Below, in pieces: positions 35,423-42,973 of a stretch of DNA of 64,000 nt. The translations under genes and the position numbers were made by a program. Under the pieces are notes generated by a model, which saw nothing but the letters and a program-made list of their open reading frames with translations, ran no database searches and was not told the DNA's origin. Source of the stretch: Aquisphaera insulae (lineage in GTDB: Bacteria > Planctomycetota > Planctomycetia > Isosphaerales > Isosphaeraceae); contig NZ_JAALJH010000037.1 of NCBI RefSeq assembly GCF_011064615.1, positions 1 through 64,000 of the forward strand, in the 5' to 3' direction. Numbering within the stretch: the stretch's first letter is position 1; each line of letters begins with the position of its first letter.

Positions 35423-35962
35423 ATGGATACTGCATGCCCGATCGCCGAATCCCATCCCCTGCATCGCCTCTTCCGAGGCCTGACCGAATCCACCTTCATG
35501 ACCGACCTGGGGATCGGCGATCCCTCGCTGGTCGGCTATGTCTCGCAATTGCTGGCGCGGTTCGTCTCCAGCCAGAACGTCTGGCAGGTCCGGGACGGCC
35601 GGGGGCGTCGCGTCGGCCGTGTCGCGGAGATGCTGGCCGAGGCCGAGGCGGCCCCCAGCGACGAACGCCGACGCGAGTGCCTCCGCCACGTCGGGGACTT
35701 CACGCTCTTCTGGACCGGCGTCTACCCCGAGGCCCTGCCGAAGCTCCAGGCCGCCCCGCTGGCCGACTCCCTGATCAGCTACCAGGAGCAGGGCAAGCGA
35801 TCCTACTACCGGGCCAGTACCCTCGGCCCCTCCGAGCTCGGCGGCGTCTTCCGCCGGCTCAGCGAGGAGTTCGAGCTCTGCGCCTTCGGCCTCTCCCGCG
35901 TCCGTCAGGAATGGGAGAGGCTCGAAGCGGCCCATCCGCAACCGCGTCGGATGCTGGCCTGA
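35423..35962 (+). CDS. Conserved hypothetical protein
   Basis: About 179 residues, not matched to a named family. It is helical with recognisable conserved-looking blocks: LFRGLTESTFMTDLGIGDPS, VAEMLAEAEA, RHVGDFTLFWTGVYPEAL and LSEEFELCAFGLSRVRQEW. No signal peptide or membrane segment. AGGAG lies seven bases before the ATG at 35423, which is preferred to an in-frame start ten codons earlier. An antisense frame over the same interval lacks any coding hallmark. It is 285 bases from the divergent macrodomain gene. Confidence 0.7.
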   Translation: MDTACPIAESHPLHRLFRGLTESTFMTDLGIGDPSLVGYVSQLLARFVSSQNVWQVRDGRGRRVGRVAEMLAEAEAAPSDERRRECLRHVGDFTLFWTGVYPEALPKLQAAPLADSLISYQEQGKRSYYRASTLGPSELGGVFRRLSEEFELCAFGLSRVRQEWERLEAAHPQPRRMLA

Positions 35963-36041
35963 CCGCCTGCCCGCGATTGCCGCAGGATGCCCACGACCTC
36001 GGCAACGGGCCCGCGGCGGGAGTACCCGCGCGCGGCGGCCG

Positions 36042-36050
36042 TGCTACAAT
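36042..36050 (+). promoter_or_regulatory. Extended -10 box upstream of the rhomboid gene
   Basis: GTGCTACAAT contains TGC followed by TACAAT (36045-36050), an extended -10 element 91 bases before the rhomboid ATG. No clear -35 box. Confidence 0.4.
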
Positions 36051-36140
36051 GCCGGCTCGAATCGGCCGGCCGTCGGCGACTCCTCGGGGATGGTGCGAGG
36101 GGGCCCGGGCCGCGGCGATCGCTTCGCGGGGGCTTCGGAC

Positions 36141-36965
36141 ATGGTCTTGCCGCTCGGTGACCTGGAACGCACGCGGATCACGCCCTTCGTGACCTATGCC
36201 CTGATCGCGGCCAACGTCGCGATGTTCCTGCTCCAGGAAAACCGGGGCGAAAAGTTCACGATGGCTTATGCGTGTACCCCCTGGGAGGTCACCCACGCGG
36301 ACGACCTCGACCAGCCGATCGTGGTGCGTCCGGCCGAGGACGTACGCGTCCGCGACCCGAGGGACCCGACGGGGCGGCGGATCGTGATCGTCGAGCGCCC
36401 GGCGCAGGTGATCCCGCACGCCCCCGCCGCGATTCCGCCATGGATGACGCTCCTGACCTGCATGTTCCTGCACGGCGGCTGGATGCACCTGCTGGGGAAC
36501 ATGCTCTACCTCTGGATCGTCGGCGATAATGTGGAGGAAGTCCTCGGGCCGGTCCTCTACGTCGTCGCCTACCTCGCCTGCGGGCTCGCCGGCTCGCTGG
36601 CGCAGATCGCCGCGGCGCCGAACTCGCAGATCCCCACCCTGGGGGCCTCCGGGGCCATCGCCGGGATCATGGGGGCGTACGTCGTCTGGTTCCCCCACAA
36701 CCAGATGAGGGTGCTGGTCTTCCGCGTGATCACCGTGCTCCCGGCGATCATCGTGATCGGCGGCTGGATCGCCCTCCAGGTGATCTCCGGCGCGGGGGCC
36801 TTCGGCTCGATCGGCGAGACCGGTGGGGTGGCCTATCTCGCCCACATCGGCGGGGCCCTCGCGGGGATCGTCGTCGCCTTCCTGTTCATGGACCGGGCCC
36901 GATACGTCAAGGCCCGCAACGAGCACGAGCGGGGCTGGTCGTCGTACGCGCCGCCGGGGTACTGA
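36141..36965 (+). CDS. Rhomboid-family intramembrane serine protease
   Basis: About 274 residues with six membrane helices. The catalytic Ser170 is in TLGASGAIAGIMGAY (GxSG motif) and the partner His235 in AYLAHIGGALAG. The HGGWMHLLGNMLYLWIVGDN segment after helix 2 is also typical. An unusually long loop (residues 40-98) sits between helices 1 and 2 and carries charged, beta-like sequence. Rhomboids cut membrane-spanning substrates; which one is not known here. The ATG at 36141 is preferred to one 17 codons upstream, whose extension is basic and unlike the family. It converges with the next gene after 44 bases. Confidence 0.9.
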   Translation: MVLPLGDLERTRITPFVTYALIAANVAMFLLQENRGEKFTMAYACTPWEVTHADDLDQPIVVRPAEDVRVRDPRDPTGRRIVIVERPAQVIPHAPAAIPPWMTLLTCMFLHGGWMHLLGNMLYLWIVGDNVEEVLGPVLYVVAYLACGLAGSLAQIAAAPNSQIPTLGASGAIAGIMGAYVVWFPHNQMRVLVFRVITVLPAIIVIGGWIALQVISGAGAFGSIGETGGVAYLAHIGGALAGIVVAFLFMDRARYVKARNEHERGWSSYAPPGY

Positions 36966-37009
36966 GGCCGCGCATCGGGCGACAGACGCCGTGGCCGTGG
37001 CTGCGAATG

Positions 37010-38008
37010 CTATCGCCTGTTCGGACTATCGATCTTCTTCCCGATCCGTTCAACAACCTGAGGCAGCGTCAGGGACGATGGCGTCGGCGACAAGGCCACC
37101 TCACCTCCGATCGAAGCGATCACTCTCACGTCGTCCAGGTGGTCGAGGCAGACCTGTCCTCGCAGGTCTGTCTGGGCGACGACCTTGCATCGACCGATGA
37201 CGACCTTGTCCATGGGCCGGAGTGGGGTGTCATCGCCATGGTTGGGCGAATCGGGATCGAAATCCGCCACGCCGAAGAACGTGTCCACCCATTCCGTCGG
37301 CAGGACGCCTCCGGCGGCACATCGCCGCTCGTCGACGATGTAGCACTCCCGGAAATTCGACCTCTTCGATCCCGACCTGGAATTGAATGAGAACGCTCTC
37401 ATATAAAATGGCATAACTCCAATCGATGGCTCCCGGCTGATGGAAAGCTGAATGAAGCCGGAGCCGACCGTTCTCCGATGGACCTCTCGATCGATCTGAC
37501 GTCCGAAGAAGCGTCGGGACTTCCGCGTGACGGTGGAATTCGCAAACGAGTCGTTCAACAAATAGGGGAAGGAACTGTTCCACCAGGCGAATGGACCGTA
37601 GGCGTTGAAAATCGGCTTGTCCGTCCGCCGGACTTCCAATAGGAATTTCGGCTTATCGAGAGAATGATGGGCCACGACCTTCCCGTCACTGATCACTTCC
37701 CTGGGATCTGTGTCGATCCTCTGCTCCGGTGCAACCGGGCCATGCTTGATGCCATCCGGCAGAATAACGAGATGCTCCGTCGTCCCATCAAACTCCCACT
37801 TGCCGGCGATCGACAACTTGGGCATCAACGCAGGCTTCCATCCGCGTGGTAGGACGTGTGCCGCATCGCTTGGCGGAAGATCGTCCGAGACATACAGGTC
37901 ATACTCGAACCGCGTCGAGACCCTGACTTTTCCGTAGTTGAGCCGGAACATCTCGGCGGGGCCTGGGGTTTCCGCAAGGAAGAGGATCGCGATCAGAGCA
38001 GCGAGCAC
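37010..38008 (-). CDS. Secreted hypothetical protein in lower-GC stretch
   Basis: About 332 residues with an N-terminal signal peptide (LAALIAILFLAETPGPA) and no recognised domain. The mature part is rich in aromatic and charged residues and beta-like. The start is GTG at 38008, nine bases after a perfect AGGAGG; a GTG eight codons earlier would put that site inside the gene. GC is visibly lower here than in the flanks and codon choice is mixed, consistent with acquired or poorly adapted DNA. The neighbouring palindromic element and small hypothetical gene share that lower GC. Confidence 0.65.
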   Translation of the reverse strand: MLAALIAILFLAETPGPAEMFRLNYGKVRVSTRFEYDLYVSDDLPPSDAAHVLPRGWKPALMPKLSIAGKWEFDGTTEHLVILPDGIKHGPVAPEQRIDTDPREVISDGKVVAHHSLDKPKFLLEVRRTDKPIFNAYGPFAWWNSSFPYLLNDSFANSTVTRKSRRFFGRQIDREVHRRTVGSGFIQLSISREPSIGVMPFYMRAFSFNSRSGSKRSNFRECYIVDERRCAAGGVLPTEWVDTFFGVADFDPDSPNHGDDTPLRPMDKVVIGRCKVVAQTDLRGQVCLDHLDDVRVIASIGGEVALSPTPSSLTLPQVVERIGKKIDSPNRR

Positions 38009-38219
38009 GATGTTGGACCTCCTGCAGCCCACGAGAGAGTCGAGGGATGGCCGCGATCCTACGAACGTCGTCCCTTCCGGATGTGTCCCGAGGTCATATC
38101 CGGTAAGGAGACCAGAGCGCCATATTCTCGGGCCAGGTCCCGAGGTATTACCTCGGCAAGGAAGAATATCACCGTAATAGGGCTCTTACCGCCGACAGGG
38201 AAGCCGGCCCGCATTCATT

Positions 38220-38311
38220 TCCCCCCTTACGAAGGGGGGATTCAGGGGGGTGAATTCGATCGCCCTGGTCGGCACAAAGCACCCCCTCCAACTCCCCCTT
38301 CGTAAGGGGGA
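38220..38311. repeat. MITE-like palindromic element
   Basis: Two imperfect inverted arms of 32-33 bases lie at 38220-38252 and 38280-38311. Each contains the inner palindrome CCCCCTTACGAAGGGGG and the block AGGGGGGTG (or AGGGGGTG in the other arm) pointing inward. About 27 bases separate the arms. Elements of this look (CCCCCTTANNAAGGGGG with a following CAGGGGG) are dispersed in cyanobacterial and planctomycete genomes. A half-copy (GTGGGGGGATTCAGG) follows at 38336-38350. The rest of the 340-base gap from 38009 holds no gene. Confidence 0.7.
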
Positions 38312-38345
38312 GAGCCGGATTTCGCGTCCCGGAGCGTGGGGGGAT

Positions 38346-38585
38346 TCAGGAGGCCGTTCGATATCCGTGAGCTTGATCAACTTCCTTGCCGGGGTAATAA
38401 CGAACGGCGAAACGCCCCGGCCGAAGCTCACGCGCCTTGCGGTAAACTTCGTCCCGATCCGGGCTGTGGAAGAGCACCACGCCGGCCTGCACGTTGAGCT
38501 GCTCATCGGTCTGAGGATCGCCGATTAGCACCCAATCCGGCGCGAAGCGGGCGCCGATTTGCTCTGCCGTGAGAATGTCACCCAT
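38346..38585 (-). CDS. Small hypothetical protein
   Basis: About 79 residues starting GDILTAEQIGARFAPDWVLI, then DPQTDEQLNVQAGVVLFHSP and ending around a YYPGKEVDQAHGY tail. The sequence looks folded, acidic to neutral, without membrane or DNA-binding features. AAGGGGGAG lies just before the ATG at 38585; an alternative start is ATG at 38618. It shares the lower GC of this interval and ends next to the palindromic element. Function is unknown. Confidence 0.5.
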   Translation of the reverse strand: MGDILTAEQIGARFAPDWVLIGDPQTDEQLNVQAGVVLFHSPDRDEVYRKARELRPGRFAVRYYPGKEVDQAHGYRTAS

Positions 38586-38815
38586 GGCTCCCCCTTGACT
38601 CCGCTTCTCCCGACTCATCATCCCGACCGGGCACTCGGCCGTCAATCTAAGGACGCCTGCCTCAGTCCGCAAAATCGTCCCATCTTCCGCCGATCGACGC
38701 CTTCTCGACTCGCGTGATATAGTTACGTGGTCCAGGGGCCGGGAGGGTGCGGGCGGGGCCTGCCACCCTGCACGCATCAGGGACGGTGATCCGCGACGCT
38801 GGGAGTGCTCGTATC

Positions 38816-40828
38816 ATGTGCGGAATTGCGGGTGCGATCGATCTGAGGGGGCGGCGCGAGTTCCCGGCGGCACGGCTCCTGGCGATGACCGGGGCGATCC
38901 CCCATCGCGGGCCCGATGACGAGCAGATCCACATCGAGCCGGGCGTGGCCCTGGCCGCCACGCGGCTGTCGATCGTGGACCTGGCGGGGGGGCGGCAGCC
39001 GCTCTGCAACGAGGACGGCTCGGTCTGGGTCGCCCAGAACGGCGAGATCTTCGACTATCCCGAGCTCCAGCAGGAGCTCCTGACGCGCGGGCACACGCTG
39101 TCCACCCGCTGCGACACCGAGCTCTGGGTCCACCTCTACGAGGACCTGGGCCGGGGGATGTTCGAGAAGACCCGCGGCCAGTTCGCGGTCTCGCTCTGGG
39201 ACCGCAAGGACCGGACGCTGATCCTCGGCCGCGACCGCGTCGGGATCTGCCCGCTGCACTATGCGGAGGTCGACGGCTGGCTCCTCTGGGGCTCGGAGAT
39301 CAAGTCGATCCTGGCCTCCGGCATGATCGCGGCGAAGGCGGACCGCAGGACGATCGACCTCTTCTTCAACACCTTCTGCGCGGGGACCTCGCGGACGTTC
39401 TTCGAGGGGATCCGGATGATCCCGCCGGGGCACTTCCTGGAGATCCGCGACGGCCGAGTTGAGCAGAAGCAGTACTGGGATCTCGACTTCCCCGACGCGG
39501 GTGCGGAGCGTCGCCTCGACGACCCGACCCCCCTGATCGACGAGCTCGAGCACCTGCTGCGGGCCTCGGTGGAGAAGCGACTCCGGGGCGACGTGCCGGT
39601 GGTCAGCTACATCAGCGGCGGGCTCGACTCGACCGTGGTCCTCGGGCTCAGCTCCCGCGAGCGCGGGTACGCCGTGCCGTCGTTCACGATCGGCCTGGAT
39701 CGGGCCGGGCCCGACGAGCGGTCGCACGCCGCCGAATCCGCCGCGGCGCTCGGCTCGCGGCTGACGACCGTGACCCTGACCCGGCGCGACATCACCGACG
39801 CCTACCCGCGGCTCATCCGCGCCGCCGAGGGGCCCGTGATGGACTCCGCCTGCGCCTGCCTGATGCGGCTGGCCGGGGCCGTGCACGACCAGGGCTACAA
39901 GGTCACGCTCACCGGCGAGGGGGCCGACGAGGCGCTCGCCGGCTACGCCTGGTTCAAGACCCAGAAGATCCGCGACCGGCTCCGCAAGAAGTTCGGCGAC
40001 GGCATCCCGACCGCGATTCGCGCGTCGGTCCTGGGCCTGATGGGGGGCAGCCGGGCTCACATGCCCGACCGATTCCCCTTGCAGGGGGTCCGGACGGCCC
40101 AGCAGGACCTCCAGGACCTGCTGGCGCTCGGGCGTGAGGGCCTCTACTCGGGCGACATGTGGCGCCAGCTCGACGGCCACTCGGCCTACGACGACATGGG
40201 CATCAATCACCCTCGGTTCCGCAACTGGGCGCCGCTGAACCAGTCGCTCTACGTCGGCTACAAGGTGATGCTCGCCGGGCTCCTGCTCAACGCCAAGGGG
40301 GACCGGGTGGCGATGAACTCGTCCGTCGAGGGCCGCTATCCGCTGCTCGACGACGACGTCATCAAGTTCTGTGCGTCGATCTCGCCCGAGTACAAGCTGC
40401 ACGGGTTCACGGACAAGTGGATCCTCCGCCAGGTCGCCGCCCGGACCTTGCCGCAGAAGATCGCCAACCGGCCCAAGACCATGTTCCGGGCGAGCCGCTC
40501 CGAGGCGTTCCTCGACGCCAGCCGGCCCGCCTGGGTGGACCAGCTCCTCAGCCGCGAGGCGCTCGAGGCGACCGGCTACTTCGACCCGGCCGGCGTCGCC
40601 CGCCAGCGCGCCTGGCAGACCCGGATCCCGCGGATCACGGTGCGGCGGGGGATCATGGACCTGTCCCTGACCTGCGTGGTCGCCACCCAGCTCTGGCACC
40701 ACACCTTCCTCGGCGGCGGCCTCTGCGACCTGCCGACGTGGACGCCGGAGCCCCTGCGTCAAGCCGACGTGCCGACCCTCGATGTGATTTCATCGGGCGT
40801 GAGCGCGGGATGTGCGGCACCGGCGTGA
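38816..40828 (+). CDS. asnB: Asparagine synthase, glutamine-hydrolysing type
   Basis: A 670-residue class II amidotransferase. The protein begins MCGIAGAIDL, so removal of Met exposes the catalytic Cys; IPHRGPDDEQ and VAQNGEIFDY are further glutaminase blocks. The synthetase domain has the ATP-pyrophosphatase motif VVSYISGGLDSTVVLG. It would make asparagine from aspartate and glutamine, though family members with this extra length also amidate other substrates in exopolysaccharide or peptide clusters. GGGAG lies ten bases upstream. TGATATAGT at 38715-38723 is a possible extended -10 box. No biosynthetic neighbours are present. Confidence 0.88.
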   Translation: MCGIAGAIDLRGRREFPAARLLAMTGAIPHRGPDDEQIHIEPGVALAATRLSIVDLAGGRQPLCNEDGSVWVAQNGEIFDYPELQQELLTRGHTLSTRCDTELWVHLYEDLGRGMFEKTRGQFAVSLWDRKDRTLILGRDRVGICPLHYAEVDGWLLWGSEIKSILASGMIAAKADRRTIDLFFNTFCAGTSRTFFEGIRMIPPGHFLEIRDGRVEQKQYWDLDFPDAGAERRLDDPTPLIDELEHLLRASVEKRLRGDVPVVSYISGGLDSTVVLGLSSRERGYAVPSFTIGLDRAGPDERSHAAESAAALGSRLTTVTLTRRDITDAYPRLIRAAEGPVMDSACACLMRLAGAVHDQGYKVTLTGEGADEALAGYAWFKTQKIRDRLRKKFGDGIPTAIRASVLGLMGGSRAHMPDRFPLQGVRTAQQDLQDLLALGREGLYSGDMWRQLDGHSAYDDMGINHPRFRNWAPLNQSLYVGYKVMLAGLLLNAKGDRVAMNSSVEGRYPLLDDDVIKFCASISPEYKLHGFTDKWILRQVAARTLPQKIANRPKTMFRASRSEAFLDASRPAWVDQLLSREALEATGYFDPAGVARQRAWQTRIPRITVRRGIMDLSLTCVVATQLWHHTFLGGGLCDLPTWTPEPLRQADVPTLDVISSGVSAGCAAPA

Positions 40829-40898
40829 GCACGGCGCTGCCTGATGCCGGGAGTGCGAGTATTTGTCCGCATCTCTGCTCGTACTCCCGGACGCCTCG

Positions 40899-41112
40899 TC
40901 ATCGATATTGACGGATCTGATCGACCGTCAGTCCGGCATCACGGATGATGCCGCCCATCGTGAAGGATTTGATGGGGTTGTGTCCGGGTATCGTCAGAAG
41001 GCGGTTCCCGTCGCTCATGACGACGTGTTTACCCTGGCGAACGACTCGAAATCCGGCCTTCCCACAGGGCTCGGATCGCATCCAGATGATTCACGCCCGG
41101 CAGCTTCGCCAC
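40899..41112 (-). pseudogene. hicA: HicA-type toxin gene with a one-base frameshift
   Basis: Two frames together spell a HicA toxin. The first frame from GTG at 41112 reads AKLPGVNHLDAIRAL. The second reads GKAGFRVVRQGKHVVMSDGN and TIPGHNPIKSF to a stop at 40899, with the catalytic His in KHVVM. Removing the single extra T at 41064 (minus strand, CCCTGTGGG) joins them into a normal 70-residue protein, AL then GKAGF. It follows hicB by two bases. The toxin is therefore probably inactive, unless this is a sequencing error or programmed slippage. Confidence 0.75.
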
Positions 41113-41114
41113 GA

Positions 41115-41315
41115 TCACACCGCCACTTCCACCTCGCGAACTTCGGCGTCGCGTAGTTGCTCATCGAGGGCAGCCAGGTAATCCTCGATCGCGTCCCGGA
41201 TGTTCGCCAGCGCCTCGTCTTCGGTATCACCCTCCGACCAGCAGCCTGGCAGGCTCGGGACGGAGACGCTGATCCCCTCGTCCGTACGATGGAGCACGAC
41301 CTTGAAGCGACGCAT
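41115..41315 (-). CDS. hicB: HicB-type antitoxin
   Basis: A 66-residue HicB-like protein: FKVVLHRTDEGISVSVPSLP, GCWSEGDTEDEALANIRDAI, EDYLAALDEQ. This is the RNase-H-like partial fold that masks HicA. It lacks a C-terminal DNA-binding extension. AGGAGG lies five bases before the ATG. In this pair the antitoxin gene comes first and the toxin gene starts two bases after its stop. With the toxin broken, the antitoxin may be a solitary survivor. Confidence 0.88.
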   Translation of the reverse strand: MRRFKVVLHRTDEGISVSVPSLPGCWSEGDTEDEALANIRDAIEDYLAALDEQLRDAEVREVEVAV

Positions 41316-41519
41316 GACGACCTCCTACCCATAGAGACTATCCATTCAAGCCCGACTCGACCATCGATTCCGATCCTACTCGGGTCCACGTCACGTCTTC
41401 CTGATCCACCCACGTCCCCATGGACGTAACTACTCACCTCGCGTATCTTCATGGGGCCGGCCGTATCATTCGATTGCTCGCCACGATAGCCGACGTCGGC
41501 CCCGAGGAAATGATCAGCG

Positions 41520-41831
41520 ATGATGATGTTCGACGTCTACTATGTCGCGATCAAGGCGATGTTCTTCTACGGCCTGGTGTCGTCGATCGTCAAGTTCGAC
41601 AATCTCCAGAAGGGATGGCTCGCGATCGCGCTGCTGTACGCGGCCGGCGTGGCGTTCCTGAGCTACATCTGGTTCGTGAAGACGGGGCGAATCCCGCAGC
41701 CGGCCTGGCAACAGTGGGCGCTCATCACGGCCGGCATCTCGCTCGTCTATTTCCGGCTGATCACCTGGTTCGACGAGGGGGTGATCTTCTGGACGCTGCT
41801 GCTGCTGGGCATGGCCGTGGTCTGGTATTGA
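41520..41831 (+). CDS. Small integral membrane protein
   Basis: About 103 residues with three likely membrane helices (AIKAMFFYGLVSSIV, GWLAIALLYAAGVAFLSYIW, FWTLLLLGMAVVWY). Not assigned to a family. Three ATG codons in a row make the exact start uncertain; GAGG is 10-12 bases upstream of the first. It lies 50 bases before the zinc-ribbon gene on the same strand, so the two may be co-transcribed. Confidence 0.65.
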   Translation: MMMFDVYYVAIKAMFFYGLVSSIVKFDNLQKGWLAIALLYAAGVAFLSYIWFVKTGRIPQPAWQQWALITAGISLVYFRLITWFDEGVIFWTLLLLGMAVVWY

Positions 41832-41880
41832 CCCGGGGATTGGGCGAGCTCGATCGATCGAGGTTCAGGGGGCCGGTCCG

Positions 41881-42900
41881 ATGATCCACTTCGCGTGTCC
41901 CGCGTGCGCCGCGACCTTCGACCTCGACGAGCGGCTTGCCGGCCGCACCGGCCGGTGCAAGGCTTGCGGGGAGAAGATGAAGGTCCCGGCGAAGGGGACG
42001 ATCGGCACGGCGAAGCCGAAGCGGCCCGCCGGGCCGAGGCAGCCTTCGCTGGCGGCGATCGCGGCCTCGGTGAGCGGGCTCGGCGCGGGGCCGAAGCTGA
42101 CGCCGGTCGGGACCGGGGCGGGCTCGCCGCGACCGGGGCTCTCGATGTCGGGCGGCCGGCCGCTCAACTGGCTGGAGGCCGTGAATAGCCAGGTCGCCCT
42201 GGCGCCCCTCTCGGTGGACAACTTCAGGTCGCTGCGATCGAAGCCGTCGCCCATGGATGAGCCGTCGATCCCCGGCCCCTACGCCATGGCGAGCGCCCCG
42301 AGCCTGCCGGCCATGCGCGCGGCCGTCGCGGCGAGCAGGCCCGCGGGCTCGGTGACCCGCGGCTATCGGCAGGGCATGGGCTCGGTCCAGAAGCTCTTCC
42401 GCTGGCTCAACGAGGGGGCCTATTTCCTGTCCATCCCCTTCGTGATGTGCGCCATCCTCGGCCTGGCGCTGCGGAACCACTCGCTGATGGTCTTCGGTGG
42501 CACGTTCGTGATCCTGCTGAACCTCAGCCGGGTCGTCACGGGCGTCTTCAACCTCGCGGTCATCCCCTTCCGCGAGAGCCCCCTGCAGGGCGTGCTCTTC
42601 CTGATCCCGCCGATCACCTTCGTCTACCTGGCGAAGAACTGGCACAAGGTCCACAAGCCGGTCAAGCGGATCCTCGGGCCGATCCTGACCATCGGGCTGG
42701 TCGCCCTGGCGTTCCTCGCCGAGCCCTGGCTGCAAGGGGGCAAGAAGCCCGAGGGCTCCTTGAAGGAGGAGGCCGCCCGGGGGATCGGCCAGATGACGGA
42801 GAAGGTCCAGCAGCAGATCGGGGACCTCCCCGGCCTGAAGAAGCAGGGGATGGAGGCCCTCCGGGAGGCCGCCGACGCCCTGAAGTCCCGAACGCCCTGA
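41881..42900 (+). CDS. Zinc-ribbon membrane protein
   Basis: A 339-residue protein. The N-terminus is a zinc ribbon (FACPACAATFDLDERLAGRT, then CKACGEKMKVP), of a kind common in planctomycete proteins as an MJ0042/zinc-finger-like head. A disordered Pro/Ala/Ser region follows (45-160). The C-terminal half has about four membrane helices (YFLSIPFVMCAILGLAL, LMVFGGTFVILLNLS, VLFLIPPITFVYLA, ILTIGLVALAFLAEP) and a charged amphipathic tail. Function unknown. The kinase gene follows after 73 bases in the same direction. Confidence 0.7.
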   Translation: MIHFACPACAATFDLDERLAGRTGRCKACGEKMKVPAKGTIGTAKPKRPAGPRQPSLAAIAASVSGLGAGPKLTPVGTGAGSPRPGLSMSGGRPLNWLEAVNSQVALAPLSVDNFRSLRSKPSPMDEPSIPGPYAMASAPSLPAMRAAVAASRPAGSVTRGYRQGMGSVQKLFRWLNEGAYFLSIPFVMCAILGLALRNHSLMVFGGTFVILLNLSRVVTGVFNLAVIPFRESPLQGVLFLIPPITFVYLAKNWHKVHKPVKRILGPILTIGLVALAFLAEPWLQGGKKPEGSLKEEAARGIGQMTEKVQQQIGDLPGLKKQGMEALREAADALKSRTP

Positions 42901-42973
42901 AAGGTCCGCGGCGAGGCCACGAGACCCGAAGTCCGAGATCCGGCATCCGTAGACAGGACCCGAGAGCGCTAAC

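Noticed and set aside
41420..41884. 154-codon plus-strand frame near the small membrane protein
   Set aside because: It overlaps the three-helix membrane protein gene in another frame and has no hydrophobic or domain pattern.
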